NCBI RefSeq assembly: GCF_002744735.1
Contig: NZ_KZ319339.1
Coordinates: 682,001 to 746,000 of the forward strand
Direction of reading: 5' to 3'
Origin: Marinobacter guineae
Lineage (GTDB): Bacteria; Pseudomonadota; Gammaproteobacteria; Pseudomonadales; Oleiphilaceae
DNA length: 64,000 nucleotides
Shown: positions 16,670-26,804 of the stretch, piece by piece
How positions within the stretch are numbered: the stretch's first letter is position 1
Layout: every line of letters starts with the position of its first letter
Translations under genes and position numbers: made by a program
The notes under the pieces: generated by a model
Seen by the model: the letters and a program-made list of their open reading frames with translations, nothing else
Database searches by the model: none
What the model was told of the DNA's origin: nothing

Positions 16670-19600
16670 ATGAAAAGAATGCTTATCAATGCAACTCACC
16701 CTGAAGAGTTGCGCGTAGCTCTGGTTGACGGCCAGCGTCTTTTTGATCTCGATATCGAATCCAGCTCCCGCGAGCAGAAGAAAGCCAACGTGTACAAGGG
16801 GCGCATTACTCGCGTTGAACCCAGTCTCGAAGCTGCGTTTGTTGATTTCGGTGCCGATCGCCACGGTTTTCTGCCCCTGAAGGAAATCTCCAAGGAGTAT
16901 TTCAAGAAATCCCCGGGTCAGATTGAGGGCAAGGTCAATATCAAGGATGTGGTCTCTGAGGGCCAGGAAGTCATCGTCCAGGTCGACAAGGAAGAACGTG
17001 GTAACAAGGGCGCTGCCCTGACGACCTTTATTTCCCTGGCCGGCCGCTACCTGGTGCTCATGCCCAACAATCCCCGTGCCGGAGGTATTTCCCGCCGTAT
17101 TGAGGGTGACGAGCGGGCCCAGCTCAAAGACGCCATGAACGATGTCCAGGTGCCTAAATCCATGGGCATCATTGTGCGTACCGCCGGCATTGGCCGAACC
17201 ACCGAAGAACTGCAGTGGGATCTGGATTACCTTGTTCAGTTCTGGGAAGCCATTTCCCAGGCTGCCGGCGAACGCAAGGCGCCGTTTCTGATCCACCAGG
17301 AAAGCAACGTCATTATTCGTGCCGTACGCGACTATCTTCGCCAGGATATTGGCGAGGTTCTGATCGATTCAGATGGCGTATATGAGGACGTACTGAACTT
17401 TGTCCGCGCGGTAATGCCGACTTTCGAGAACAAGATCAAGCTGTACAAGGATGAAATCCCGCTGTTCAGCCGTTATCAGATAGAAGGCCAGATCGAGACC
17501 GCGTTCCAGCGGGAAGTGAAGCTGCCTTCCGGCGGTTCAATTGTTATCGATCCGACCGAAGCACTGGTGTCCATCGACATCAACTCCTCCCGTGCCACCA
17601 AGGGCCACGACATCGAGGAAACTGCCCTTCAGACCAACCTGGAAGCGGCCGAAGAAATCGCCCGCCAGCTGCGCCTGCGTGACATGGGGGGGCTAATTGT
17701 TATCGATTTCATCGATATGACCCCGGCCAAGCACCAGCGGGAAGTTGAGCAGAAGATGCGTGAAGCCCTGGAAATAGACCGGGCCCGGGTTCAGGTTGGC
17801 AAGATCTCGCGATTTGGCCTGCTTGAAATGTCCCGTCAGCGTCTGCGCCCCTCCCTCGGGGAGACGCGAAGCGAGGTTTGCCCTCGCTGCGAGGGCCAGG
17901 GCACCATCCGGGGCATTGAATCCCTCGCCCTGAGCATCATGCGCCTGATCTACGAAGAGTCCTCGAAAGACAAGACCGGCGAAGTGCGGGCTGTTGTCCC
18001 TGTGTCTGTTGCCACCTTCCTTTTGAACGAAAAGCGCAAGCAGCTGGCCGATATCGAGGCTCTACAGGAAGTCAGCATCGTCGTGGTTCCTGTGCCACAC
18101 ATGGAAACACCGCACTTCGAAATCGTCCGGATGCGTGATGATGAAACAACACCTGAGCATATTTCCAGCCACCAGGTGGCTCAGGAATACAGCGAGCGTG
18201 AAGAGGAAATCTTCGAAGCTCCGGCGGCAGAAAAACCGGTTCGTGAACAGGCAGCCGTAAGGGCGATTCGCCCCAGTGCACCTGCGCCTACGCCCACGCC
18301 GGCACCAAAGGCTGCCGAAGCCGTCGATCCGGAGGAAGGCCTGTTCCGCCGCCTCGGACGCAAGATTGCCTGCTTCTTCAACGGAGAAGAAGAACAGCAG
18401 ACCGAGACCAGCGAAAAAAGCAGAAGCCAGCGTGAAGATCACCGCAATCAGGGCCGCCAGGATCGTCGTAAATCCCGCGTAGCCCGTGGTGACGACCAGC
18501 GCTCCGGCGGCAACCGCAGCGGCAACGAACGTCGTCAGGGCGGCCCGCAAAGCCGTGGCGAGGACAACCGTGGGCGCAACCGCAATCGTAACGATGACCA
18601 GAACCGCGGAAACCAGAATCGCCAGAGCCCGGATAACAAGGACACTGACAACAAAGGTGACAACAAGGGCACTGATAACCGCCGGGATAGCCGCCGGGAC
18701 AATCAGGGTCGTGGGCGCAACAAGCCCCAGCGGGACCAAAAGGATAACCGGGACCAGAAGGACAGCAGCCCACAGGAAAACGTTGCCAAGTCAGCCGGCG
18801 GTGAAAAGCCCGCATCTGACGAAAAGCGGCGCAAGCCTCGACGTCAGCGCAGTCGCGACGGCTCGCCGGCGGAAAATCCGGCCTCCACGCCGGCAGACCG
18901 CAAGGCTGCCCGCAGCGAAAAGCACCAGAAGGATACCCAACCGGAGGTCAGCGCCGAAGGCGACAAGCCTGCGGTAAAAGCCGAGCAGCCACGGGATAAC
19001 CGTGAAAAGGCTTCAGAAAAACCTGAGAACAAGGCAGCCGCGCCGACTCAGAAGGACGAGCCGAAGCAAGATCGGAAGCCGGGCCAGGCTGACCAGCCCG
19101 CTGCTGCACAATCGCCTTCTGACAGCAAGGCCCCTGAGCAGCCGAAAGAAGCAGCAAACGCCGCTGACCAGCCGACCGGGAAGTCCGGAGGCACTGCTGA
19201 GGCCGGCACGAAGACCGAGGCACCTGAAAATGTGGAGGAGCAGAGCAGCAAGCCTTCAGCTGCGGACCAAAAGCCATCAACGGGCGAGAAAAAGCCTTCT
19301 GCTGCCGATAAAAAGCCCTCTGCCCGAGAGCGTAAACCTGCAGCCGAAAGCGCTGATCAAGCACCGAAAGTCGAGGTAGAAAAGAAGGCAGAAGCTGAAC
19401 CAAAGCAATCTGCCAAGGCCGAAAAAGCGCCCGAGACCGCTTCTGTGAAGCCGGCCAGCAGCTCAGAAGCGCCGGCCGCCAAGGAAGCGTCCGCCGCTAA
19501 ACAGGCACCTGCGACCAAAGAAACCGCGGCCGCTAAAGAAGTGCCAACTTCTGATCAGGCGCCTGCCCCTGCTGAAAAGCAGCAATCGGCTGAAAAACCA

Positions 19601-19855
19601 GCGCCGCAGCCCGCCGCTTCGAAGGCTGCCCCGAAAGAGCAGCCCGCCGAACCGAAGTCATCTCCGGCGGCGGACGTACAGCCTGAAAAGACTGAAAAGC
19701 CTGCGACTGGGTCCGAGAAGAAGGACAAGACTCCCGAAACGCCGGCAACCAATGTTCCTGTCACACCGGGACGTGCCTACAATGACCCAAGAGAAGTCCG
19801 CAAGCGCCAGAAGGCTGCGGAAGAGGCCAAAAAGGCCGGGAGTGACACTAACTGA
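16670..19855 (+). CDS. rne: Ribonuclease E
   Basis: A 1061-residue endoribonuclease and degradosome scaffold. I start at the ATG at 16670 because [21 protein letters not shown] matches the RNase E N-terminus. The catalytic half (about 1-520) has the S1 domain, the catalytic Asp residues in [19 protein letters not shown] and [15 protein letters not shown], and the zinc-link CPRCEGQGT. Around residue 556-570, [14 protein letters not shown] is likely the amphipathic membrane-targeting helix. Beyond it are about 490 low-complexity residues: first Arg/Asp/Asn/Gly-rich, then Lys/Glu/Ala/Pro/Ser-rich, fitting RNA-binding and partner-docking roles. The stop overlaps the next start by one base. Confidence 0.96.
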   Translation: MKRMLINATHPEELRVALVDGQRLFDLDIESSSREQKKANVYKGRITRVEPSLEAAFVDFGADRHGFLPLKEISKEYFKKSPGQIEGKVNIKDVVSEGQEVIVQVDKEERGNKGAALTTFISLAGRYLVLMPNNPRAGGISRRIEGDERAQLKDAMNDVQVPKSMGIIVRTAGIGRTTEELQWDLDYLVQFWEAISQAAGERKAPFLIHQESNVIIRAVRDYLRQDIGEVLIDSDGVYEDVLNFVRAVMPTFENKIKLYKDEIPLFSRYQIEGQIETAFQREVKLPSGGSIVIDPTEALVSIDINSSRATKGHDIEETALQTNLEAAEEIARQLRLRDMGGLIVIDFIDMTPAKHQREVEQKMREALEIDRARVQVGKISRFGLLEMSRQRLRPSLGETRSEVCPRCEGQGTIRGIESLALSIMRLIYEESSKDKTGEVRAVVPVSVATFLLNEKRKQLADIEALQEVSIVVVPVPHMETPHFEIVRMRDDETTPEHISSHQVAQEYSEREEEIFEAPAAEKPVREQAAVRAIRPSAPAPTPTPAPKAAEAVDPEEGLFRRLGRKIACFFNGEEEQQTETSEKSRSQREDHRNQGRQDRRKSRVARGDDQRSGGNRSGNERRQGGPQSRGEDNRGRNRNRNDDQNRGNQNRQSPDNKDTDNKGDNKGTDNRRDSRRDNQGRGRNKPQRDQKDNRDQKDSSPQENVAKSAGGEKPASDEKRRKPRRQRSRDGSPAENPASTPADRKAARSEKHQKDTQPEVSAEGDKPAVKAEQPRDNREKASEKPENKAAAPTQKDEPKQDRKPGQADQPAAAQSPSDSKAPEQPKEAANAADQPTGKSGGTAEAGTKTEAPENVEEQSSKPSAADQKPSTGEKKPSAADKKPSARERKPAAESADQAPKVEVEKKAEAEPKQSAKAEKAPETASVKPASSSEAPAAKEASAAKQAPATKETAAAKEVPTSDQAPAPAEKQQSAEKPAPQPAASKAAPKEQPAEPKSSPAADVQPEKTEKPATGSEKKDKTPETPATNVPVTPGRAYNDPREVRKRQKAAEEAKKAGSDTN

Positions 19856-20397
19856 TGCTATCGAACTCTGACATTGAAGCGCTGGAGGACATCCTTTTTG
19901 CCGAACCCTGGGGCGATGATGCCCTGGATTTCTTCGGCTTTCACGGGGTAGTCTGCGCCAGCGTCGTCGGTCCGGCGGAATTGGGTGCGGAAGAAATCTT
20001 CCGCCTCGCCACGGGTATCGATGAGGTACCCGATGGCGGGATTCCTGAGGTTTTCAGGCGCTGCGCCGAGCAATTGGCTGGAGATATGGCCCAGGCCCTG
20101 GATATGGGCCAGGCTCTGGAATTACCGGAACCGGAAGACGGCGACCCCATGAACGCGCTGGAGAACTGGTGTGCTGGTTTCGTCGACACCTTCCTTGAGC
20201 ACGAGGAAGAGTGGCTGGACGCTGCCGGCGAAGAGGAAACCGCCGACCTGATGGTACCCATGCTGACGTTGTCAGGACTGTTCGACGACGAAGATTTTCA
20301 GAACGTTCGCAACAGCGAAGAGCTGTCCCGGCAAATGGCCGATGCCATTCCGGATTCGCTGACCGATCTGTATCTCCTGTTCCACGCGCCGGATTAA
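19855..20397 (+). CDS. UPF0149 (YecA/YgfB) family protein
   Basis: A 180-residue, strongly acidic, mostly helical protein beginning [15 protein letters not shown], with DALDFFGFHGVVCASVVGP, typical of the UPF0149 family. Its function is unknown. No C-terminal SEC-C zinc motif is present, so it is closer to the YgfB type than full-length YecA. The start codon shares one base with the rne stop, so its translation may be coupled to RNase E. It overlaps the convergent rnm by 4 bp. Confidence 0.82.
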   Translation: MLSNSDIEALEDILFAEPWGDDALDFFGFHGVVCASVVGPAELGAEEIFRLATGIDEVPDGGIPEVFRRCAEQLAGDMAQALDMGQALELPEPEDGDPMNALENWCAGFVDTFLEHEEEWLDAAGEEETADLMVPMLTLSGLFDDEDFQNVRNSEELSRQMADAIPDSLTDLYLLFHAPD

Positions 20398-21272
20398 ACC
20401 GGCGCAGGGCTCAGAATTGGTTGTCTGAAAGAATGCCAGACCGGCTCAAGCCCGTCTGGCATTTTTGCAATGCGGCCAAGCTCACACCAGGGTGCGCCGG
20501 GAAAGTGAAAGTCACTGCCCTGAGACGCCAGCAATCCTTCCCTTCGGCAAAGCTCCGCGAGAAATCCCAGGTCCCCGCTGGACTGTCCCGAGGTGGAAAC
20601 TTCGATCGCCTGCCCTTCTGCCCTCCGGAAATCGGCCGTCAGCTCCCGAAGCTTGGTAGCAGTGAGCTGGTATTTCCGTGGATGGGCAAGAACAGCAATT
20701 CCGCCCGCCTCATTAATCCAGCGAACCACTTCCGACAGTTCAGGCCAGTAGGCTTTTACGTCACCGGCCTTGCCGTTGCCCAGGTAACGTTTAAACGCCT
20801 GCGCAGCGTTCCGCACTACGCCCTCGCCCGTGAGGACCTCGGCAAAATGGGGGCGACCCGGTACATCACCGCCTGCAGCAGTTGTTGCCTTCCCCAGCAG
20901 ATCATCGACACCAAGCTTGCCCAGCCGTTCGGCAATCATCCTTGCCCGGGCCCAGCGATTCTCGTTTTGCTGCTCAAGAGCGCCCCGGAACCCGGCGTCA
21001 TCCGGGTCGAAATCCAGCCCAACAATATGAATGTTTCGACTTTTCCAGATGCAGGACAGCTCCACTCCGGGAATCAGGGTGACACCATGCCTCCCTGCCG
21101 CATCCCAGGCTTCGGCGAACCCGCCAATGGTGTCATGATCCGTCAATGCAAGGTGGCTGACACCACGCTCAGCGGCGCGCTCAAGCAGTGCTGAGGGTGA
21201 TAGCGCACCGTCTGAGGCGGTACTGTGGCAATGCAGATCAATGCACAAAACCGGGTCTTGCGGTATAGTCAC
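20394..21272 (-). CDS. rnm: PHP-domain phosphoesterase, RNase AM / 3',5'-nucleoside bisphosphate phosphatase
   Basis: A 292-residue PHP-domain protein. I start at the GTG at 21272 (VTIPQDPVLC), six bases after a CAGGAT site. Metal-binding motifs are clear: DLHCHSTASDGALSP near residue 10, LALTDHDTIGGF near residue 40, AHPRKYQ in the middle and SDFHFPG near the end. The closest characterised relative is E. coli YciV (RNase AM), a 5'-3' exonuclease that matures rRNA 5' ends. It is divergent from the YciI gene, as yciV-type genes often are. Confidence 0.88.
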   Translation of the reverse strand: MTIPQDPVLCIDLHCHSTASDGALSPSALLERAAERGVSHLALTDHDTIGGFAEAWDAAGRHGVTLIPGVELSCIWKSRNIHIVGLDFDPDDAGFRGALEQQNENRWARARMIAERLGKLGVDDLLGKATTAAGGDVPGRPHFAEVLTGEGVVRNAAQAFKRYLGNGKAGDVKAYWPELSEVVRWINEAGGIAVLAHPRKYQLTATKLRELTADFRRAEGQAIEVSTSGQSSGDLGFLAELCRREGLLASQGSDFHFPGAPWCELGRIAKMPDGLEPVWHSFRQPILSPAPV

Positions 21273-21403
21273 GAAACATCCTGAATCAGCGGGGAATGGG
21301 CGATATGCCATGTCTGGACAGTGTACCAGCCATCCCTGGCGCTATACGACTGCTGATTATTTGTCAGCCAGTAACGTTTAAGAACTTCAATCCGGAGAAC
21401 TGA

Positions 21404-21703
21404 ATGTATTACGCCATTATCAGTGAAGATGTCGAAAACAGCCTGGCCCTGCGCCAGTCTGCGCGGCCCGCCCATATCGGGCGCCTGCAAGAACTGAAGG
21501 CCGAGGGCAGATTGCTTGTTGCAGGCCCGCACCCCGCTCTGGACACACCGGAACCGGGTGACGCCGGCTTTACCGGCAGCCTGGTGATTGCAGACTTCGA
21601 CTCCCTGGAGGCAGCCCAGGCATGGGCCGATGCCGACCCCTACATTGAGGCCGGCGTGTACGAGAAGGTTACAGTGAAGCCGTTCAAGGCCGTTTTGCCG
21701 TGA
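21404..21703 (+). CDS. YciI family protein
   Basis: A 99-residue ferredoxin-like-fold protein. It starts [31 protein letters not shown] and contains the conserved His in RPAHIGRL and Asp in [20 protein letters not shown], both typical of YciI. The enzymatic role of this subgroup is not established. It is preceded by a divergent intergenic region of about 130 bp shared with rnm, and stands alone before the SH3 gene. Confidence 0.88.
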   Translation: MYYAIISEDVENSLALRQSARPAHIGRLQELKAEGRLLVAGPHPALDTPEPGDAGFTGSLVIADFDSLEAAQAWADADPYIEAGVYEKVTVKPFKAVLP

Positions 21704-21827
21704 TCGCTTCCGTTACAGCATGAGTTTATTGTAATGATGGCTCGCTTGCACAGCCGGGCATCTGTGACAAAATTGCGCTTTTAACTATGCTCCGACTTTA
21801 TCCAGAGAATTTCAGGGAACGTAACCA

Positions 21828-22499
21828 GTGACGCTTTTTCGTCTCGCTATCAGTGTGTTGTTTGCAGTGTCGTCAATTGCCGTTGCCCAGGCGAAAACGG
21901 TCTGGGTGGACGATCAGTTGTATCTCCCGGTGAGGTCTGGCGCAGGTACTCAGTACCGTATTATCGAGAATGCGGTACCCAGCGGGACGCCTCTGGAGGT
22001 GCTTGATGCTTCCGATTCGGCTTATACCCGGGTTCGCACCCCCAAGGGCACGGAAGGCTGGGTGTCCAGCCAATATCTGAGCGAAACGCCCATCGCCGCA
22101 GACCGCCTCAGGACCGCCAACCAACAGCTCGAAAACACCCGTGCGGAGCTCGCCCAGGTGACAGAGCAACTGACCCAGGTCACCAACGAGCGGGACGCCC
22201 TTGAGAACTCTGAATCGACGCTCTCTAATCGCTCCCAGGAACTCCAGGAAGAGCTACAGCGTATCAAGAGCATCGCCTCCGACTCGATTAACCTGGCACG
22301 CCGGAACCGCGAACTCCTCGAGGAAAACCAGAAAATCCGCAACGACCTTGAGGTCCTTACCGCAGAAAACGAACGCCTCGAAGCCAGCAAGGAGTATGAC
22401 TTCATGCTACTCGGCGCCGGCCTGGTCCTCGGCGGCGTGATGCTGGCACTGATTATTCCGATGCTCAAACCAACAAGAAAAACGGACAACTGGGCCTGA
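21828..22499 (+). CDS. TIGR04211-type SH3 domain protein (YgiM-like)
   Basis: A 223-residue envelope protein. A GTG start at 21828, nine bases after AGGGA, opens a signal peptide (LFRLAISVLFAVSSIAVAQA). Then come a bacterial SH3 domain (about 25-85, with LPVRSGAGTQYRII and GTEGWVSSQYL), a long coiled coil (about 90-190) and one C-terminal membrane helix (FMLLGAGLVLGGVMLALIIPML). So the SH3 domain and coil should face the periplasm, anchored at the C-terminus. Function is unknown; E. coli YgiM is the nearest known relative. The PilZ gene follows 4 bp later. Confidence 0.87.
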   Translation: MTLFRLAISVLFAVSSIAVAQAKTVWVDDQLYLPVRSGAGTQYRIIENAVPSGTPLEVLDASDSAYTRVRTPKGTEGWVSSQYLSETPIAADRLRTANQQLENTRAELAQVTEQLTQVTNERDALENSESTLSNRSQELQEELQRIKSIASDSINLARRNRELLEENQKIRNDLEVLTAENERLEASKEYDFMLLGAGLVLGGVMLALIIPMLKPTRKTDNWA

Positions 22500-22503
22500 T
22501 GCC

Positions 22504-22794
22504 ATGAAGGATTACTCGGAAAAGCGTGACTTTCACCGTATGCAGGTGAACTCTGAAATAGAAATTACCGATAGTCAGGGTAACAGGTTCACCGGCGTCT
22601 GCCGCGACCTGAGTGCGGCCGGCATGCAACTCCATGTAGGGCGCAAGGTAGCCGTTGGCGAAGAACTGCAAACAGTCCTCCACCCCACAAGCGATCAGTT
22701 TCCTCCACTGGAAACGGTGTGCGAAGTCATTCGGTGCGAACCGGAGGGCGACGGATTCCTGCTCGGAACGAACATCAGCGAAGTAACTCGCTGA
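22504..22794 (+). CDS. PilZ domain protein
   Basis: A 96-residue single-domain PilZ protein, a predicted cytoplasmic cyclic di-GMP receptor. The RxxxR motif is read as KRDFHR (residues 6-11) and the D/NxSxxG motif as RDLSAAGMQL (about 38-47); both are intact, so ligand binding is expected. It begins 4 bp after the SH3 gene stop and so is likely co-transcribed. The target of the signal is not visible. Confidence 0.88.
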   Translation: MKDYSEKRDFHRMQVNSEIEITDSQGNRFTGVCRDLSAAGMQLHVGRKVAVGEELQTVLHPTSDQFPPLETVCEVIRCEPEGDGFLLGTNISEVTR

Positions 22795-22799
22795 AGGCA

Positions 22800-22824
22800 A
22801 AACGGCGGCCATTGGCCGCCGTTT
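22800..22824. terminator. bidirectional terminator-like hairpin between PilZ gene and rraA
   Basis: AAACGGCGGCC and GGCCGCCGTTT form an 11-bp perfect stem with loop ATT, located between two convergent genes. The T run after the stem is short. Confidence 0.7.
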
Positions 22825-22849
22825 CTATATCTGCAAGATGGCCTCTGGC

Positions 22850-23329
22850 TCAGACCAGAGGCTTCTCCGAAACAATAATGCCGTTATTGTCGGCATATAC
22901 ATAATGACCGGGGTGAAAGGTTACGCCGTGGAAGGTAACCGGCACATTCAGGTCGCCAAGGCCACGTTTTTCACTTTTCCGGGGATGAGTTCCCAGAGCC
23001 TGAACGCCCAACTCGGTGTTACCAATCTCGTCCACGTCCCGAACGCAACCGTAGATAATCAGGCCGGCCCAGCCATTGCTGGCAGCTTTCTCCGCCAGCA
23101 TGTCGCCCAGCAGTGCATGGCGCTTTGAGGCACCACCATCCACCACCATGACCCGACCATTGCCGGGCTGGCCAACCTGCTCTTTTACCACGGAATTGTC
23201 TTCAAAGCATTTCACGGTCACTATCTCACCGCCAAAGGCCTTGTTGCCGCCATAGTTGTTAAAGCCGGGTTCCACAACCTGCACTTCCGGAAATTCATCG
23301 CACAGGTCCGGGGTAATAATCTCGGTCAC
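22850..23329 (-). CDS. rraA: Regulator of ribonuclease E activity A
   Basis: A 159-residue protein of the RraA family (ring-shaped trimer). It contains [27 protein letters not shown] and [16 protein letters not shown], the family core. In E. coli RraA binds the RNase E scaffold region and inhibits decay; some relatives have aldolase-type activities, so the annotation rests on similarity to the short gammaproteobacterial RraA. It lies 32 bp downstream of ppsA on the same strand, a common pairing in pseudomonads and relatives. Confidence 0.88.
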   Translation of the reverse strand: MTEIITPDLCDEFPEVQVVEPGFNNYGGNKAFGGEIVTVKCFEDNSVVKEQVGQPGNGRVMVVDGGASKRHALLGDMLAEKAASNGWAGLIIYGCVRDVDEIGNTELGVQALGTHPRKSEKRGLGDLNVPVTFHGVTFHPGHYVYADNNGIIVSEKPLV

Positions 23330-23361
23330 TTTGTCGCTCTCCTTAATCCTGGAAAATGAAC

Positions 23362-25734
23362 TCAGTCAATCTTTTCGTCGGCCAGGAAGAACCAGGTATC
23401 CAGCACCGAATCCGGATTCAGGGAAACGGAATCGATACCCTGATCCATCAGCCACTTGGCCAGATCCGGATGATCCGATGGCCCCTGCCCGCAAATACCG
23501 ATGTATTTATCTGCCTTCTTGCAGGCCTGAATGGCGCTGGCCAGCAGTGCCTTGACGGCATCGTTACGCTCATCGAACAGGTGGGCGATAATACCGGAAT
23601 CCCGGTCCAGCCCCAGGGTAAGCTGGGTCAGGTCGTTGGAGCCAATGGAGAAGCCGTCAAAATGCTCCAGGAACTGATCGGCCAGAATCGCATTGGCCGG
23701 CAGCTCACACATCATGATGACACGAAGGCCGTTCTCACCACGCTTCAGGCCATTCTCTGCCAGCAGGCTAACCACCTGTTCGGCTTCACCAACGGTGCGA
23801 ACAAACGGCACCATCACTTCCACATTGGTCAGCCCCATCTCGTTGCGGACCTTTTTCAGGGCGCGGCATTCCAGTTCAAAGCAATCGCGGAAGGTTTCGG
23901 AAATGTAGCGGGATGCGCCACGGAAACCCAGCATCGGATTTTCTTCGTCCGGCTCGTACAGGGTGCCGCCAATCAGGTTGGCGTACTCATTGGACTTGAA
24001 GTCCGACAGCCGCACAATAACCTTTTTCGGCGCGAACGCGGCGGCCAGGGTGGAAATACCTTCCACCAGCTTGTCCACGTAGAAATCGACCGGAGACGAA
24101 TAACCCGAAATGCGCTTTTCAACGGTCTGCTTGATGTCCCGGGGCAACCCGTCAAAGTTCAGCAGGGCCTTGGGGTGCACACCGATCATGCGGTTGATGA
24201 TGAACTCGAGGCGGGCCAGGCCAACGCCTTCATTGGGCAGCGCCTGGAAATCAAAGGCACGGTCCGGGTTGCCGACATTCATCATGATCTTGAACGGGAT
24301 ATTGGGCATGGAATCGACGGTATTTTCCCGCAACTCGAAGTCCAGGGCACCTTCGTAAATCAGACCTGTATCGCCCTCGGCACAGGAAACCGTCACTTCC
24401 TGACCATCTTTCAGGATCTCGGTTGCATCACCACAACCAACCACCGCCGGGATACCCAGCTCACGGGCAATAATGGCAGCGTGACAGGTACGTCCGCCCC
24501 GGTCCGTCACAATGGCGGAAGCCCGCTTCATGACCGGCTCCCAGTCCGGATCGGTCATGTCTGTCACCAGCACGTCACCGGCCTGAACGCGGTCCATTTC
24601 CTTGATGCTGGTAATAATCTTCACCGGGCCGCTGCCGATCTTGTGGCCGATACTGCGACCTTCCACCAGCACATTGCCGGTTTCATTCAACAGGTACCGC
24701 TCCATCACGTTGGCAGAGGCGCGGCTCTTGACGGTCTCAGGCCGGGCCTGAACGATGTAGATCTTGCCATCGTCACCATCCTTCGCCCACTCGATATCCA
24801 TGGGGCGCTGATAGTGTTTTTCGATAATCATCGCCTGGCGGGCCAGATCTTCCACCTCGGCATCGGTAATGCAGAAGCGATTACGCTCGTCCTGCTCGAC
24901 CTTGACCGTTTCCACAAGCTGACCTTCGCCGGGGCTGGTATGGTAAATCATCTTGATGGCCTTGCTGCCCAGATTGCGGCGCAATACCGCCGGGCGGCCG
25001 GCCTCCAGTGTCGGCTTGTGGACATAGAATTCATCCGGGTTCACGGCACCCTGAACAACCGTTTCACCGAGGCCATAAGAGGCCGTCACAAAAACCACAT
25101 CCCGGAACCCGGATTCGGTATCCAGTGTAAACATAACGCCACTGGCGGCGGTCTCACTGCGCACCATTTTCTGGATACCGGCGGACAGAGCGACCATCTT
25201 GTGATCGAAGCCATGGTGGACACGGTAAGAGATGGCCCGGTCGTTGAACAGCGAAGCAAACACTTCTTTAACCGAGGTGCGTACCTGCTGCAGTCCGACC
25301 ACGTTCAGGAAGGTTTCCTGCTGGCCAGCGAACGAAGCGTCTGGCAGATCCTCTGCAGTCGCCGAAGAACGCACAGCAACGGCCATATTTTCGTTGCCGT
25401 CCTGCAAGGCGGCGAATGCCTCTTCCAGTGCGTTTTCCAGAACATCCGGGAACGGAGTATCCAAAATCCACTGGCGAATCTTCGCACCCACCCTGGCCAG
25501 TTCGTTGACATCGTTGATGTCCAGGGCATCCAGAACATTGTCTATTCGCTCTTTCAGGCCGTCTTTGGCAAGAAATTCGCGATAGGCATGAGCGGTCGTG
25601 GCAAAGCCACCGGGAACGGTGACACCTGCGTTGGCGAGATTACTGATCATTTCGCCGAGAGAGGCGTTCTTCCCGCCCACCCGGTCGACATCGGACATTC
25701 CCAGGTGATCAAACCAGATAATGTAATCTTCCAA
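23362..25734 (-). CDS. ppsA: Phosphoenolpyruvate synthase
   Basis: A 790-residue gluconeogenic enzyme that makes PEP from pyruvate and ATP. I start at the TTG at 25734 ([22 protein letters not shown]), six bases after AAGGGAGA; an upstream in-frame start at 25794 lacks support. The ATP-binding domain shows [11 protein letters not shown]; the swivelling domain has the phosphohistidine in [21 protein letters not shown] (about residue 420); the C-terminal barrel has [16 protein letters not shown] and the Cys region GICGQGPSD. The divergent ppsR encodes its regulator. Confidence 0.95.
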   Translation of the reverse strand: MEDYIIWFDHLGMSDVDRVGGKNASLGEMISNLANAGVTVPGGFATTAHAYREFLAKDGLKERIDNVLDALDINDVNELARVGAKIRQWILDTPFPDVLENALEEAFAALQDGNENMAVAVRSSATAEDLPDASFAGQQETFLNVVGLQQVRTSVKEVFASLFNDRAISYRVHHGFDHKMVALSAGIQKMVRSETAASGVMFTLDTESGFRDVVFVTASYGLGETVVQGAVNPDEFYVHKPTLEAGRPAVLRRNLGSKAIKMIYHTSPGEGQLVETVKVEQDERNRFCITDAEVEDLARQAMIIEKHYQRPMDIEWAKDGDDGKIYIVQARPETVKSRASANVMERYLLNETGNVLVEGRSIGHKIGSGPVKIITSIKEMDRVQAGDVLVTDMTDPDWEPVMKRASAIVTDRGGRTCHAAIIARELGIPAVVGCGDATEILKDGQEVTVSCAEGDTGLIYEGALDFELRENTVDSMPNIPFKIMMNVGNPDRAFDFQALPNEGVGLARLEFIINRMIGVHPKALLNFDGLPRDIKQTVEKRISGYSSPVDFYVDKLVEGISTLAAAFAPKKVIVRLSDFKSNEYANLIGGTLYEPDEENPMLGFRGASRYISETFRDCFELECRALKKVRNEMGLTNVEVMVPFVRTVGEAEQVVSLLAENGLKRGENGLRVIMMCELPANAILADQFLEHFDGFSIGSNDLTQLTLGLDRDSGIIAHLFDERNDAVKALLASAIQACKKADKYIGICGQGPSDHPDLAKWLMDQGIDSVSLNPDSVLDTWFFLADEKID

Positions 25735-25905
25735 AGCACGTCTCCCTTGAGTCTGTGAAGCAAAGAGCAAAACCGGGCCAGCGGTATCAGGCAATAAAAG
25801 CAGGCAATATCCACTGCGGGGTCTCGAACTTGGCGTGTATGATACTGTAACCTGCGGAAATTACCTAGGGAACCACCCGCTGAATACGGAACCGGACGAT
25901 ACACC

Positions 25906-26721
25906 ATGAAACGCACTGCTTTTTTCATTTCCGACGGCACCGGCCTGACCGCCGAGGCATTGGGGCACAGTCTTCTGGCCCAGTTTGAGAAGATCGAGTT
26001 TGAACGGGTGACCGTTCCCTACATCGATGACGAAGAAAAAGCACGGGAGATGGTCAAGCGCATCAACAAGGCGGCCGAGACGGACAGTGCCCGCCCACTG
26101 GTCTTTGACACCATCGTGAACAGCGACATCCGGGATATCATCTCAACAGCCGAAGGTTTCATGGTGGATATTTTCGGAACCTTTCTCAATCCCCTGGAGC
26201 AGGAGCTTCAGTCCTCCTCCTCCTATACCGTCGGGAAATCCCATGCCATCAATAACGAAGGCAGTTACGAACGGCGGATCAAGGCGGTCAATTTTGCGCT
26301 GGATAACGATGATGGCGCCCGGACAAGACATTATGATGAAGCTGACCTGATTCTGGTCGGAGCTTCGCGGAGTGGAAAAACCCCGACCTGCCTCTATCTG
26401 GCACTACAGTACGGGGTCAAAGCAGCCAATTACCCGATTACGGAAGAAGACCTGGAAGACCAGCAGATCCCGGGCGCCCTGAAGCCCCACAAGGAAAAAA
26501 TCTACGGGCTGACCATCGATCCCGAACGCCTCGCCACCATACGGAACGAGCGTCGGCCCAACTCAAGGTACTCCTCCATCAAGCAGTGCATGCACGAAGT
26601 CGAGGAGATCGAGCTGATGTACCGGCGTGAGCGCATTCCGTACCTGAATACCACGGCGTATTCAGTGGAAGAGATTTCGACACGGATTATGGTGAGCACC
26701 GGGCTGAAACGGAATCGCTGA
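25906..26721 (+). CDS. ppsR: PEP synthase regulatory protein (kinase/pyrophosphorylase)
   Basis: A 271-residue DUF299 protein that inactivates PpsA by ADP-dependent threonine phosphorylation and reactivates it by phosphorolysis. It opens [19 protein letters not shown] and has the P-loop-like [15 protein letters not shown] (about residues 150-164). It is divergent from ppsA across about 170 bp of shared upstream DNA. Confidence 0.94.
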   Translation: MKRTAFFISDGTGLTAEALGHSLLAQFEKIEFERVTVPYIDDEEKAREMVKRINKAAETDSARPLVFDTIVNSDIRDIISTAEGFMVDIFGTFLNPLEQELQSSSSYTVGKSHAINNEGSYERRIKAVNFALDNDDGARTRHYDEADLILVGASRSGKTPTCLYLALQYGVKAANYPITEEDLEDQQIPGALKPHKEKIYGLTIDPERLATIRNERRPNSRYSSIKQCMHEVEEIELMYRRERIPYLNTTAYSVEEISTRIMVSTGLKRNR

Positions 26722-26760
26722 CAGGACTGGAATAGCGAACAAGCCGAAAAAAGGGGAAAA

Positions 26761-26788
26761 GGGTCAGATGAAAGCGTTCATCTGACCC
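26761..26788. repeat. REP-like palindrome, copy 1
   Basis: GGGTCAGATGAA (26761-26772) and its perfect complement TTCATCTGACCC (26777-26788) flank loop AGCG. It lies between the convergent 3' ends of ppsR and the M16 peptidase gene. A second copy of the same element occurs at 34636-34662. Confidence 0.8.
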
Positions 26789-26804
26789 CGGTGTGTTGCA
26801 CTTA

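Noticed and set aside
16451..17296. 281-residue minus-strand frame across the rne start
   Set aside because: It overlaps the conserved RNase E catalytic domain and the leader; no family features.
23356..25758. 800-residue plus-strand frame opposite ppsA
   Set aside because: A long antisense frame produced by codon bias of ppsA; rich in His, Gln and Asn with no domain.
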